Positions 41,812 to 52,400 of a stretch of DNA of 64,000 nt are shown here, one piece after another. Position 1 is the stretch's first letter, and every line of letters starts with the position of its first letter. The notes under the pieces were generated by a model that saw only the letters and a program-made list of their open reading frames with translations, made no database searches and was not told the origin of the DNA. The stretch spans positions 25,904 to 89,903 of the forward strand of contig JALKBU010000084.1 of assembly GCA_023091735.1 (NCBI GenBank). The letters run 5' to 3'. A program made the position numbers and the translations under genes. Source of the DNA: Trichomonas tenax. Its lineage: Eukaryota; Parabasalia; Trichomonadida; Trichomonadidae.

Positions 41812-42699
41812 TTAGAAGTATATTGCCGCAATATAAATGCAGAAATTAAAACCGTTGAAATAATCATGATAAAACATGTCTGTTTCGGGATAAACAAAAC
41901 AATGATAGTAAAAATCAATAATATAGGTTCCAGTGAATGGAACTGAAGAATATGAACTTACATCAAAGCTGTTATCTTTGAATGCACAATTTTCAATCGA
42001 CCGAATTATCAAATTACCTAAATAAGGGAATGTATTTTTCAATATTACAGAATTCGAAATTAGATAATTCTGAGCATCCATGAATATACATCCAGTCGAA
42101 CTTTGGCAACTGCAGTTCTGTATATTGATGTGATCGATATTCATTTGAAGATATGTATAGAAAATCATAGTCTCCAATAATTTTATATTCAAAACATTAC
42201 TATATTTAATTTGAATTTCAAATGGAGAATTAGTAAAGTATCCATATCCTGTAAACTCTACAATGTTGTTAGTGACATTAGTATAATTATCAACTACATG
42301 ACCTCCAAAATGTCCCATAGTATCACCAGTAATAGGGTCATCATTTATCTCAGTTATAGAAATCAATTCAAATATATGAGGAATATCAGCATTCGAGTTG
42401 TATAGTCTGAAAAGTCCATAATTACAACTGCTAATTGCTCGGCACTTTATTGAGCATATATGAGCTTGAAAAATCGAATTTGCATATATATTTACACATG
42501 GATTCTTTTGTGATATGACATGAAAAAATGAAGCTACGTTAATAAAGATATTGCTCGATGATGAATCAATATCAATTGACGTTTTAGCAAGATTAATAAA
42601 ATTGCATTTAGTGACATAGACGTTTCCTGGTGATCTAAGAGGCTCATTTGAAGTATAGAAACTATATGATAGTTCATTGAAAAACCAATCAGATGATAT
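41812..42699 (-). pseudogene. beta-helix-like surface protein fragment
   Basis: An open frame of about 296 codons on the minus strand with no ATG at its 5' end; a TAA lies at 42700-42702. It has the short beta-strand ladder of right-handed beta-helix proteins: repeating runs such as NVYVTKCNFINLAKTSID, VNIYANSIFQAHICS, NIDHINIQNCSCQSS and LIIRSIENCAFKDNSFD, each ending in Asn, Cys or Ser turns. There is no signal peptide and no C-terminal anchor, so both ends are missing. The related fragment on the plus strand at 48494-49397 belongs to the same style of protein. Large families of such proteins are known in trichomonads as candidate surface proteins. Confidence 0.6.
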
Positions 42700-42880
42700 T
42701 TAGGGTTACATTATGACACTTTTATTAACCTTAACATAAGTGACAACAAAAAGTTTCTCATCACCAAATATTTTGCTGATCTGTCTTAAAAGCTCACAAT
42801 GAACATCAGTGATCTACAAACAGTGGGCAATCAACCTATCCGAGAACCTTAAATAAAATTAGAAACAAAAGAGGAAAAAT

Positions 42881-43245
42881 CGCGCCGTCCAGGATTCGAA
42901 AATGTTTATTAAGTAAATATGTGTTAGCAACAAGTGCTTCGTGTAGAGCCCAGACGAGGAAGTCGTACTGGAGAAAAGTTTTGAGGAATCTCGATCACCG
43001 TGGGACAGACATGTTGTTGTGCTTTCTTTGGAGCGCAAAGTTTGTCTGTGTTCTCCATGCTATGGAGCTGGGATGCGTTTTGTGGTTCAGTGGTTCTCTG
43101 AGTGTAGGATCTGTTGCATCTGGGGGTCTTCCCCCGAGAGACGGGATAACTGTGTTGTGGTGTTGTATTGGGCGCGGGAGTGGTCCTGATACCTGGACTC
43201 TACTGCTCTGTAGGCAGTCGCCTTATCCAATTGGGCCAACGGCCC
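42881..43245 (-). pseudogene. tRNA-Arg-like gene interrupted in the T arm
   Basis: Read on the minus strand, the 5' part (43245-43192) starts GGGCCGT and carries a textbook A box (TGGCCCAATTGG), D arm, anticodon arm (ACTGC, loop CTACAGA, GCAGT) and the 5' T-stem strand CCAGG. The 3' part (42900-42881) supplies the T loop TTCGAAT, the matching CCTGG and the acceptor strand ACGGCGC with discriminator G. Without the 291 bases between them the parts make a 74-base cloverleaf with a perfect T stem. The best match in style is tRNA-Arg(ACG), but the anticodon is ACA and the acceptor has a G2:G71 clash. Insertion plus these changes indicate a dead tRNA copy. Confidence 0.75.
42901..43191. other. 291 bp insert inside the tRNA-like gene
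   Basis: It is visibly GC-richer than the surrounding DNA. It contains a perfect GGGGG-TCTT-CCCCC hairpin at 43122-43135 on the plus strand and ends without an obvious terminal inverted repeat or target duplication. A long plus-strand open frame here has no protein-like features. It could be a structured RNA gene or a small mobile sequence. Confidence 0.5.
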
Positions 43246-43431
43246 TTCACATTTAAGTTATTTATTTTAAATATTAGTAAATCATTTGAAACCAAGCACA
43301 ATAATTTAATCTTAATTATCATTCATTGATCATTTGTTCCCTCAAAGCTTCATAAATTTGTCATTAAAATAGAAATGAAAAAGATAATGAAAATATGATT
43401 AATATCCAAACATTTATCAAACAAATAAGAC
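43246..43431. other. AT-rich spacer
   Basis: No feature was recognised. Confidence 0.4.
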
Positions 43432-44565
43432 TTATGCAATATCTCTCTTAGATAGTAAGGGTTCTGCGTCTATAGTTCTATTCTGAGCAAGTTCATCTTC
43501 TATATAAATCAAGCATGGAAAACGCAGCACACGATTGTATATCAATGAACCAAACACTGATATAACAAATCCACCCAGTTCAATAATAGAGTAATTATCA
43601 ATTTGTTCACCAACAAGAGAATTTCTTGTAATATAACGTAAAGCTGTAGAAACAATCCACACAGCAAGTGGGCGGACTGTTTCGTACATGTTTCTGTGAA
43701 TAGCTGACGCGTATTCAGTGACTTGAAGACCGAAATACGAGAAAATTGTGATAAGCATCAGATAAAAGATTGTCAAGGTTCTGAGAGTGCCAGACTTCGA
43801 GAGTTGAATAAAAGATTCGACTGTGTTTTCATATAACGCGGAATCCATTGGAACAATTTGGCAAACAGGTAAAAACACAAAAGCAAGTAAGAAAAAGCCC
43901 CAAATTCCTTCGAAAGCCGTCAGTTGAAAACCTGATAAGCCATGAGATTGATGCATCAATTTTTCTTCGAGAATTGTTTCGAGGGCTTTAACACCATGCG
44001 AGAAAATGGCGATGATAAACATGAAGAATATTTTATCAATTGACTGTGAAGAATTAGACACACCGCGAAGTAATCCAGCAACTCCGGTAAAAGCGATACC
44101 AGAGACAGTAACGAACAGACCGAGCCAGTCGACAAGGAAAAGTTGCTGTTTTCGATATGTTACAGCGAAAAGAGTTGTGAATAGAACTTGGAATGAAAAA
44201 AAGATCTGCCAAACAGTGATAGGCATGTACATAAGTGAATAGTTTTGGAGAGCAGTGGCAATGAGATAGAGAATTGATGGAATTGAGGCATCTCTAAAAT
44301 GACACCAATTAAAAGTTTGCGTGGGTCTATGTTTTAGTTTGCAAAATATGAATTCTATGATATATGGAACACAAAACAGAGCCATTCCTGAGAAAAGCAT
44401 GAAGTTTGTGAACCATGGTTTCGAAAATTGAAGCAGGAGTCCGTATTTCCATGAGTAACTGTTTTTAAGGATGACGCTATTGATAACCGGAACGATAGAA
44501 CCGGTTATAAAGAACATAGAAATACCAGTGAGTTTCCAGCATCGATTTCTGAGAACTCGAATCAT
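43432..44565 (-). CDS. SLC35F6-like drug/metabolite transporter
   Basis: A 377-residue multi-pass protein of the drug/metabolite transporter superfamily with about ten hydrophobic helices. The closest fit is the SLC35F6 branch: CHFRDASIPSILYLIATALQNYSLMYMPITVWQIFFSFQVLFTTLF resembles that family's helix 3-4 region, with an LFLVDWLGLFVTVSGI segment after it. The start is set at the ATG at 44563-44565 (MIRVLRNRCW); the frame extends five codons further only through the TTTACGTGTCA motif. The last 30 residues are a polar tail ending in a dileucine-like LLSKRDIA. It probably moves a nucleotide sugar or other metabolite in an endomembrane or lysosome-like compartment. Confidence 0.82.
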   Translation of the reverse strand: MIRVLRNRCWKLTGISMFFITGSIVPVINSVILKNSYSWKYGLLLQFSKPWFTNFMLFSGMALFCVPYIIEFIFCKLKHRPTQTFNWCHFRDASIPSILYLIATALQNYSLMYMPITVWQIFFSFQVLFTTLFAVTYRKQQLFLVDWLGLFVTVSGIAFTGVAGLLRGVSNSSQSIDKIFFMFIIAIFSHGVKALETILEEKLMHQSHGLSGFQLTAFEGIWGFFLLAFVFLPVCQIVPMDSALYENTVESFIQLSKSGTLRTLTIFYLMLITIFSYFGLQVTEYASAIHRNMYETVRPLAVWIVSTALRYITRNSLVGEQIDNYSIIELGGFVISVFGSLIYNRVLRFPCLIYIEDELAQNRTIDAEPLLSKRDIA

Positions 44566-44574
44566 TTTGAATTT

Positions 44575-44585
44575 TGACACGTAAA
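44575..44585. promoter_or_regulatory. TTTACGTGTCA motif upstream of the SLC35F6-like gene
   Basis: On the coding strand it reads TTTACGTGTCA, about ten bases before the ATG. This is the closest spacing seen in the window and shows that the motif can lie at the transcript start. Confidence 0.5.
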
Positions 44586-45172
44586 TATTAACTTTTAAAT
44601 TTTATCTGACACATATCACCTTATATGTCAAAAAAATTTGCTAAATTTCGTTTCAAAGCAAATAAATATAGAAATGATTATCATCTATCACTAAATTACA
44701 ATGTACTCATGAATTTAATACATACTCCAGAATCTGCTTGTTGAAATTCTATAATATTTAATTCGACAATTTTATATTATTGCTACAGCTATTATAACAG
44801 CGCAAATGTTCTATGCATGTGCAGCAAAACGTCGCCTATAATGCAAATTACATGACTCGCTTTTAATTTCTTTTGATATTTATAAATCTCTGATAAAAAT
44901 AAAGTTTTTTGATTCATCGCTACAAGCAATCATTCTATACCATAATGGCAAGCTATTCTGATACATAAAGAGCTCAATAAGCATTAAGAGAGTTCATCTA
45001 TCCCGCACTAAACATTTTATGCCATATAATTTAAGGTGTAACATGCAAAGACCATCATAAAGCAATAGGCGAAGTATGGTGACCTGAAGTGACGATTAAA
45101 AACCCATTATAAAATTTAAAAGGGTTTTCAAATTGAAGAAAATTTTATAATGATTCACTTCATTTTTGAGTT
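44586..45172. other. AT-rich intergenic region
   Basis: No gene was recognised. It contains several short ACATG-type sequences. Confidence 0.35.
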
Positions 45173-46034
45173 ATGCAGATCCCATCAAGCGGTCTCGGCA
45201 TATATACAGCTAACGATCCAGAGAAACTGAAGAAGGCGCTCATCTACGCCATCGAGGAATGCGGCTACTGACAATCTTCAAGAACGGAAAAGTCAAGCGC
45301 GAGAAGTTGTGGATCACATCAAAGGTCTGGAATACAAAGCACCCTGAAGATCTTTTGTTCGCTGCAACAAAGAACACATTGAAAGATCTCCAGCTTGACT
45401 ATGTCGATCTTATGCTCGTCCACTGGCCATTCGCTTTCCAGCAGAGAGAAGACCTCAACTACGATCAAAGAGACGAAAATGGCAATTTAATCACAGAGCG
45501 CGTCGATATCCTCGATACATGGGAGGGCATGCAGAAGATCCACGAGATGTGACTTGCCAAGCACATCAGTGTCTCCAACTTCTCAATTGAGCAGCTCGAA
45601 AGAATGAGATATTCTGATAGAGTCAAGATCCATACTGCCACCAGATTGAAAGCCACATCTACCACCAGCAGCCAGTCATGTCAAAGTACTTGGAGCCAGG
45701 GAAGATCTACTTAACAATGTTCACATGACTCGACAGAGCAACACTCAAAGGCCCATTCGGTGTTCCTCTCATCCAGGACCCAGTCCTTCTTGAGGTTTCC
45801 AAGGAGCTCGGCAAGGCATCATCTCAGGTTAACCTTCAGTTACTCAAGCAGCTTTCCCCATACCACGTTGTCATCCCGATGTCAACAAACCCAGTCAACA
45901 TCAAGTCCAACTTCGAGTTAGACTTCAAGCTCACTGAGGAACAGATGGAGAAGCTTCGTGCTAGAGATCGCGTATCCAGATTCATCGATCACTTCGATAT
46001 CTGGGGCATTGATTCTCTCAACGTCGGACATTAA
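45173..46034 (+). pseudogene. aldo-keto reductase pseudogene with three in-frame TGA codons
   Basis: A NADPH-dependent aldo-keto reductase in origin. It starts at the ATG at 45173 (MQIPSSGLGIYTAND, equivalent to the IPxxGLGT entry). After EECGY a TGA interrupts it, and the segment that should contain the catalytic Asp and Tyr is missing. The second block has the catalytic Lys (LWITSKVWN) and His (LVHWPF). TGA codons recur at 45550-45552 (where GLAKHI would be expected) and at 45725-45727. The sequence ends at TAA 46032-46034. Codon use is that of a highly expressed gene with many C-ending codons, so loss is recent. A frame change also occurs near 45630. Confidence 0.85.
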
Positions 46035-46485
46035 ACTATTCTATGATTTTTATTCAATTTTAGCATATTTTTCATCATACACTGCTTAATAAAATTTATT
46101 TCATTAAATATTTGTAAGATTTTGTTTCTATTCATATATTAGATCCAGTAGCATACTGATGTTATAGTTTCACTGTGAATGGTTGCTTATTTTGATTCTA
46201 TATGGACTTTTGCTCCAATTGATGCGTTTTTAATAGTGAATGTATCAAAATCCAAGCAACATCTTTGTAATTCTATGCTGTAGATCCAATGGTGAACATA
46301 TGCAATGTTACAAGAAAAGATTTGAAAATTTGATAAAGGAATATTGAATAAAATCTAAAAATAACATCAGATTACTAATATAAGCATAGAGTATATAATA
46401 AATCTGCAACCAAAATGCAAAAAAAACAAGAAACTGAGAATCTTGTCACTTTTCCAATAGAAACGTTTTTTCCTAAAAAATTATA
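46035..46485. other. AT-rich intergenic region
   Basis: A TTGTCACTTTTCC element sits near 46443, about 40 bases before the enkurin ATG. Nothing else was recognised. Confidence 0.4.
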
Positions 46486-47217
46486 ATGTTTGACGAAGAA
46501 GAGTGCATTTACAATTTAATTCCGAAGCCACCGCCGGTTATTATCAAGGAGCCTCTTCACAAGAGCAAGTTCCAGGACCAGAAGCAGTTCATGACTGCAA
46601 AGAAGCTCTCACACGCAACAATGGGTCCACATCCAGACACTATCAAGCGCGATCCTAAGAATTTCTTGAAAAAGGGAGAGACAACCTCCAAGAGAGAGCT
46701 CCCTCCGAAGACAAGGACGATTCCGAAAGGAAATGAAGGTTTGAATAAACCGCCAGTTCCAAAAGCGAAAGAAATACCGAAAATCAAGGAGACAACAAAG
46801 CGAAACTACATTCTCGAGAACTGGAAGCAGGCGCCAAAGACCAAAAAGCTACATCCAGAGAAGCCAGAGACATGGTACACAGAGAAACCAGACTACGGAC
46901 AGGTTCCTGCTTACATGGATAGAGTGAAGAAGGAGGCTGCTGATGAAACCGAATATTGGGATAACGTAAGAGAATCTATGATGCCTGAGGATACAGAAAC
47001 AAGATGCAGACTTCTTTCTGAGGAAGAACGCATAGAAATCCTCAATGGCTTGTATGCGAACCTTGCTGAGAATAAGAAACGTTATGCTTCCCTTAGTTTC
47101 GGCCAAGATAACCTTTCTTTCCGCCGCAAGAAGGAAGAAATGGAGCGCGAAGCAGCCCAGCTCGAGGCGGACATCAAGACATTCGAGCGTCCAAATGTTT
47201 ACATTACAGAAAATTAA
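46486..47217 (+). CDS. enkurin (axonemal inner-junction protein)
   Basis: A 243-residue protein. The N-terminal 140 residues are basic and Pro/Lys-rich (PKPPPVIIKEPLH; LPPKTRTIPKG). The C-terminal enkurin domain spans about 150-243: PAYMDRVKKEAADETEYW, then LLSEEERIEILNGLYANLAENKKRYASLSF, then KKEEMEREAAQLEADIKTFERPNVYI. This matches the family's 'LxxEERxxLLxxLxxN-x4-Y' plus 'LExDI-x2-FERP' ending. Enkurin (FAP106) binds at the inner junction of doublet microtubules in cilia and flagella, so its presence fits a flagellated cell. It has strongly biased codons. It starts at the ATG at 46486. Confidence 0.92.
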   Translation: MFDEEECIYNLIPKPPPVIIKEPLHKSKFQDQKQFMTAKKLSHATMGPHPDTIKRDPKNFLKKGETTSKRELPPKTRTIPKGNEGLNKPPVPKAKEIPKIKETTKRNYILENWKQAPKTKKLHPEKPETWYTEKPDYGQVPAYMDRVKKEAADETEYWDNVRESMMPEDTETRCRLLSEEERIEILNGLYANLAENKKRYASLSFGQDNLSFRRKKEEMEREAAQLEADIKTFERPNVYITEN

Positions 47218-48493
47218 ATTTTACTCTTTTTTCTAAATCCATACCGAAATGTTCAAAATCACGCACATTCATCAAATATCAATCAATCAGAGCCTATTCT
47301 AGGCTAATTTAAATTTTGTTAATAATTTACATTGAAAATAATGCCTAATAACTATGCAACTATTAGAAGTTCGGTATGTACTTGATTGAGAATGAGTGAA
47401 ATGCAAATTATTGCATTATATACTTATGGCAATGATATACAAGCATTTCTGAAAGCAAATTTATGATATAAAAGTTTAAATATTGAAATGGTATTTCTGA
47501 AAACTTTATTTCTTCATATCTCGGGATACTGTTTAGACTTGCGATCCTTGCATACATTGTTCCTATATGCATATAGATGCTATGTCCAAAGTTTCAACCT
47601 AAAATGTTTTGAAAATAAAGAGTTCCACACCTTGTATGCACCCACTGAAATAAGCATATAAAGCGAAAATTCAGACTGCTGCATGCTCATTTTGTATATC
47701 CATATCGGATTATTTTATGAAAAATCAGCTGAACATTGAATAAATTGTTGTTTTTCTATTTTTATTAACAAAACAACGTTGAGAGTTAGCAAGCTTACAG
47801 TTGGTATCTAAATTGCACAATACATTCGTAGGAGCTCACGTAGAAACATTTTGTTTTGAAAAATTTGATTCCGCAGAAATAAATGATTTTCGTTGATAAA
47901 ATAGATAAAACACATTAACCAAATGTGTTTTGTGTGCTTGTTTTGGCATAAATGTCCTTTACAGAAATATCACTTTTACATGCAAGTCTACGTTTTTTTC
48001 AGCATATTTCGACCTTCTGTTTCTCAGCTAAATAATAGGAATTAGAAGATATCTTCTAAGTATACATCGATCCAAAAAATCTAGTTGTTAGCTAACAAAG
48101 AAAATCATGAAAATACCGATCAGGTAGGGCTGTGTGAAATAAGGTTAAAATAATTCATTAGAACTCGAATTTTGCGAATTTTTTTGAGTTGAAAAAAATT
48201 ATGATATTATCAAAATCTGATACCGCAGACATATAGCATATACATAGAAGTTGCATGGTATATATTTTTTTATTCAAGTTCACACCAGGTTTCTCTGAGC
48301 TTCCTGCAAAAGTAAAAATCTCATAAAGTTATATTTTTGAATAGTTTACATCAGATGCAAGTCGGGCCTTAATTCCGTTAAACTACTTTATTCCGATAAA
48401 GTCCATTGTATTTTGGTATTACATGATACATTTGAGAATTTTCCCAAATAACCTTAATATTTTAAAATAACCTTATTAAAGCGACATTTTTAA
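47218..48493. other. 1.3 kb AT-rich intergenic region
   Basis: No gene, RNA or repeat was recognised. A TCACTTTTACATGCA sequence that joins both motifs occurs near 47968. Confidence 0.4.
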
Positions 48494-49397
48494 ACATACC
48501 TTTTCTCCATTTGGGGGACTTTCTTTGAAGGAAGTCTAGAACATGATGTAAATAATAATCAAACAGAAGTTAACGGCAAATCAGGTAAATATTATGTTCA
48601 TGACGTAATTTTTATCAAACAAAATCAATGTATTCATTTGAGTGATAATGATCCATCAAATAAATTGCTTGTTGTATCTGTTGATTTTTATGATTTATTG
48701 AGCATTTCGAACAGATTAGGAATATGTTTTGTTGGCCCTGGTGAAGTCATTCAATACCGCATTAATAATTGTAATTCATTTACAAACGGTTTTGTTCAGT
48801 ATGCTACGCACTCATATGCCAGAATAAATTCAAATCTATCTAAAAATTATATTATTGTGTCATCTATTTCCATGAATTCTTGCCAATTAAGTGATATTTG
48901 GAATGTTGGCGGAAATAATATAGTATCACAAGTTAATTCATCTATTAACCATGGTAGAATTAATTCTGGAGGTTATGTTGAGAATTATATTGTGCTTTGT
49001 TGCAAGGTATTTAATAATTCTGTTTATTCTGAAAACATTTTCCATACAGGATCGATTGGCTCTTGCTTTAAATACATGGAATTTATTGATAATAAAACTC
49101 CCAGTCAATCGATATTTTTTTTCTGATAAAGGAATCAAAGAAATAGAAAGGTCTACATTTATTAATAATAGAGCACCGTATTTATTTTTTATCCAGATTT
49201 CTGGCTCTATTAATGTGAAAGAATGTTACTTTTATAATAATGAACTTAATAACCAAGAGAATCAGAAATCAAAAATATGTCATATTTTAAATAATGTAAA
49301 TTATAGAGAAGCTACTGAAGAATTGCAATGGCATATGGTTACTTCATCAGCTCTATTTAGAATGTCCTTTTGTATCTTTGTGGTTCCATGTCTATAA
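48494..49397 (+). pseudogene. beta-helix-like surface protein fragment with frameshift
   Basis: The frame is open from 48494 without an ATG start. It carries repeating beta-ladder units (KLLVVSVDFYDLL, YRINNCNSFTNGFVQY, YIIVSSISMNSCQLSDIW, YIVLCCKVFNNSVY). The first frame ends soon after a run of eight T at 49115-49122; the next frame continues (KGIKEIERSTFINNRAPY and VKECYFYNNELNNQ) to a stop at 49395-49397. A one-base indel in the T run explains the break. Cys/Asn turns and ladder spacing match the fragment at 41812-42699. No anchor or signal peptide is seen. Confidence 0.6.
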
Positions 49398-49497
49398 TCA
49401 TTTTCCGCAGTAAAGTCAAGTTATTGATATTGATTAATGATATCTACAAATAACAAAAATATTTAACAAACATGATTTAAATATAAACATTAAAGAA

Positions 49498-52400
49498 TTA
49501 TGTGTAGTTTCTTAAATCAAGGTAATCATCATCTAAGAATTTCATTCTTGGTGTTTTCATTCTTGTTGGTGTCAATGCGTTCCTGTTTTGTATTGACTTC
49601 CTTTGAGATTTGATATCGGCCAAGTTATTGACTCTAATAATCATCGCTCTGACAGCGCTCTCGAGAATAACAACTTTCTGGAATAATTGGGATTCAACAG
49701 AGTCGAACATTTCAATCATCTTCGAAGAGAATCTCTCCATTATCTCTTTCGTTGGTTGTATTTGAGATTCGCCATCAACAGCAAATGCATTAAATGTATC
49801 AATCATTTTGAGAGCAGTAGAACTTAAATTAGATGATGTCATTTTCTGCATCAATGCAGAGAGTTGAGCTTGAACTTTTGCAAGTTCATTCCTTGCACGA
49901 AATTCACCGGATGAACATTTTGCAGATATTTGTGCACTCTTTTTCTGATTTTCAACTAAGCCGATGTTTTGACGAACAATTTCATCAAACTTCAATTTGA
50001 CTTCTTCGAGCTCTTTCTTCAGTCTTTTGATTTTCGCTTTCTTCTTGTCAATCTTCGCTTCAACGCTATTCATTTTAGAGATGCTCAGGTCATCTTGTAA
50101 GCGCTTGATTTCTCTGTGACTGCTCTTCAAACTCTCGTTGAGAATTGTAATTTCTTGTTCATAATCTTTGTCAACAACTTCAGTAACATTTAATGTGACT
50201 TCGTTTTGCTGTTTGAATGGAGAAACACCAATTGAAGATTTTCTAACAACCGGTGTTGATGGAGCTGACGGAAGCCTTGACATTGCTTCATTCTGCTGCT
50301 TGACTCTTCCGTCGAGTATGGAGTTAAGCTGCGTATATGTTGTAAGCATCATATCTGAAGAAGCAAGTCTATCTCTCAAATCTTTGTTTTCTTCTTCAAG
50401 CAAAAACTCTCTTTGTGACTTCGACGACTTGATTGTCAACTCACGGATCTGTATGCATGCTTCATCGAGTTCATGTTTGAGTTCATCTTTCTCTGAAACA
50501 ACTGAACGAAGCTGTTTGAGAATTTGTGCGTGATTTGCCTTTTCTTGTTCGTAATCATCAATTTTTCCCTGCAAATCCGCGATTGTCAGTGATGTAGAAT
50601 TCTTGATATCTGAGGCTTTCTGTTCAAGTTCTTTGATCTTAGTTTCGCTTTCTTTATATCTTGCTACAAGGAGATTGTTTTGTTTTGTGAGTTCATCGAT
50701 TTTGTTATTGTTCTCTGATATGAACTTTGTTTTAGATGCTAAATCAGATTTCACAGTTGTGAGCTCAACTCTTAACTTTGTTGCATCATCTGATTCCGAA
50801 ATTAACTTTTGGCTTTCATTCTTGAGATATTCATTTTCAAGTTTCAACGAATTGTATTTAGGTTCAATGTCATTAAGCTTTGTTTCATTTTCAATCTTTT
50901 GTTTCAACAATTCGTCCCTCTGCCTAGAAATATCTTCACACTTTGTTCTGAGATTTTCATAATCTGAAGAAATCTTTTGGTAGTTTGTATTCGATGTTTG
51001 CATCATTTTCACGTAATTGTCATTATCATCTCTTAACTTCATATTCAATGATTCCAAATCTGTAATTCTGATCTGAAGTTGCTTGATGCTAAGTGATTCT
51101 TGCTCACCTTTCGCTGCACGAGCTGATTCAACACTCAGTTCGAGACTGTGGATTTTTTCTAACCTTTCATTAGATAACTTTTGAAGGCGATCATTTTCAT
51201 TTGTGAGTTTTTGAATCTCTTCAAACTTAGAGTTGAGTTGATTGACCAATGAATCCCTTTCTATTGATAAAACAATCTTAGAGTTCTCAACATCTTTAAC
51301 TTTCTGATTTAACCTGATTTCTAACTCCTTCAATTGCAAAGAAGAATTATTTTCGGACTCATTTAACTTCTTCTTATATGATTCAGTTTCTTGGTGTGAC
51401 TTTTGAAGCTCCAATGATTTATCATTATTTTGCTTTTCAATTGAGGCTTTTTCGATACTGAGTTTGCTAATTGACGACTCAAGTGCAGAAATTTGATTTT
51501 GCAATGTTTCTTTTTCATGGTTTGCAATTGCAAGAGATGTTGAAATGAATCCTTTCTCCTTTGTTAATGTTTCATATCTCTCAGAAAGAACTTTAGAAAG
51601 CGTATCACTTTCTGCTTTCTGAGAAAGCTGTTTGATCAATGAATCTCTTTCTTCTGTTAACTTCTGTAAGTTTGAATCTTTTCCTGATATCTGATTAACT
51701 AAAGAATCCTTTTCATTAGTGAGTCTTTGGATTTGCTCGACAAGCTTCGAATTAAGTGCAGTTTTATCATTTGTTAATGTTTGTATTTCAATGGAGTTTG
51801 CTGAAATTTGTTTCATTAATGAATCTTTCTCATCTGAAAGTTTTTCATTTAGCTCTGATTTTGCAGCAAGTTGTAGTGAAATTTCTTCCTTTTCTCTATT
51901 GAGTTTGCTGATTATACTTGATTTATCAGCAAGTTCTTTCATGATTGTTTCTCTTTCTTTGGAAAGTTTTTGGATTAATTCGGATTTTTCTGTATTTTGT
52001 TTCATATTACTCTGTGATTCTGAATTCATCTGCTGAGACAATAATTGGAGTTTCTCGTTCGACTGTTTAAGTGATAAATCATATTCACTTATCCTGCTAT
52101 TCAATACTTCTTTCTCAAGCGTTAATTTATTAATCATGTTATTCTTCTCTTCGATTTGTTTCATTGCTGCTTCTTTATCTGAAACTAACCGGATTATTTG
52201 CTTATTAGATTGTTCAGAAGCACTGCTATGCTCCTTTTTGGCATTCTCCAGTTTGTTATTTAAGTCTTTAACTTCAGAATTAACCTTTTGCAATTCATTT
52301 GTTTTGTCCTCATTTTGCTTTTTGATGTCAACGTTTTCAGCAAAAAACTGACTAGTCTTTGTGTCCTTTTCTGTTATCTGCTTCAACAAAGATTCTCTTT

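Noticed and set aside
42921..43256. 111-codon plus-strand frame across the tRNA insert
   Set aside because: It covers the tRNA half and the GC-rich insert, has no protein-like features and arises from the low stop density of GC-rich DNA.
45173..46034. TGA recoding as sense codon or selenocysteine
   Set aside because: Several genes in the window end at TGA, a deletion removes the active-site Asp/Tyr, and a frame change is present, so decay is the simpler reading.
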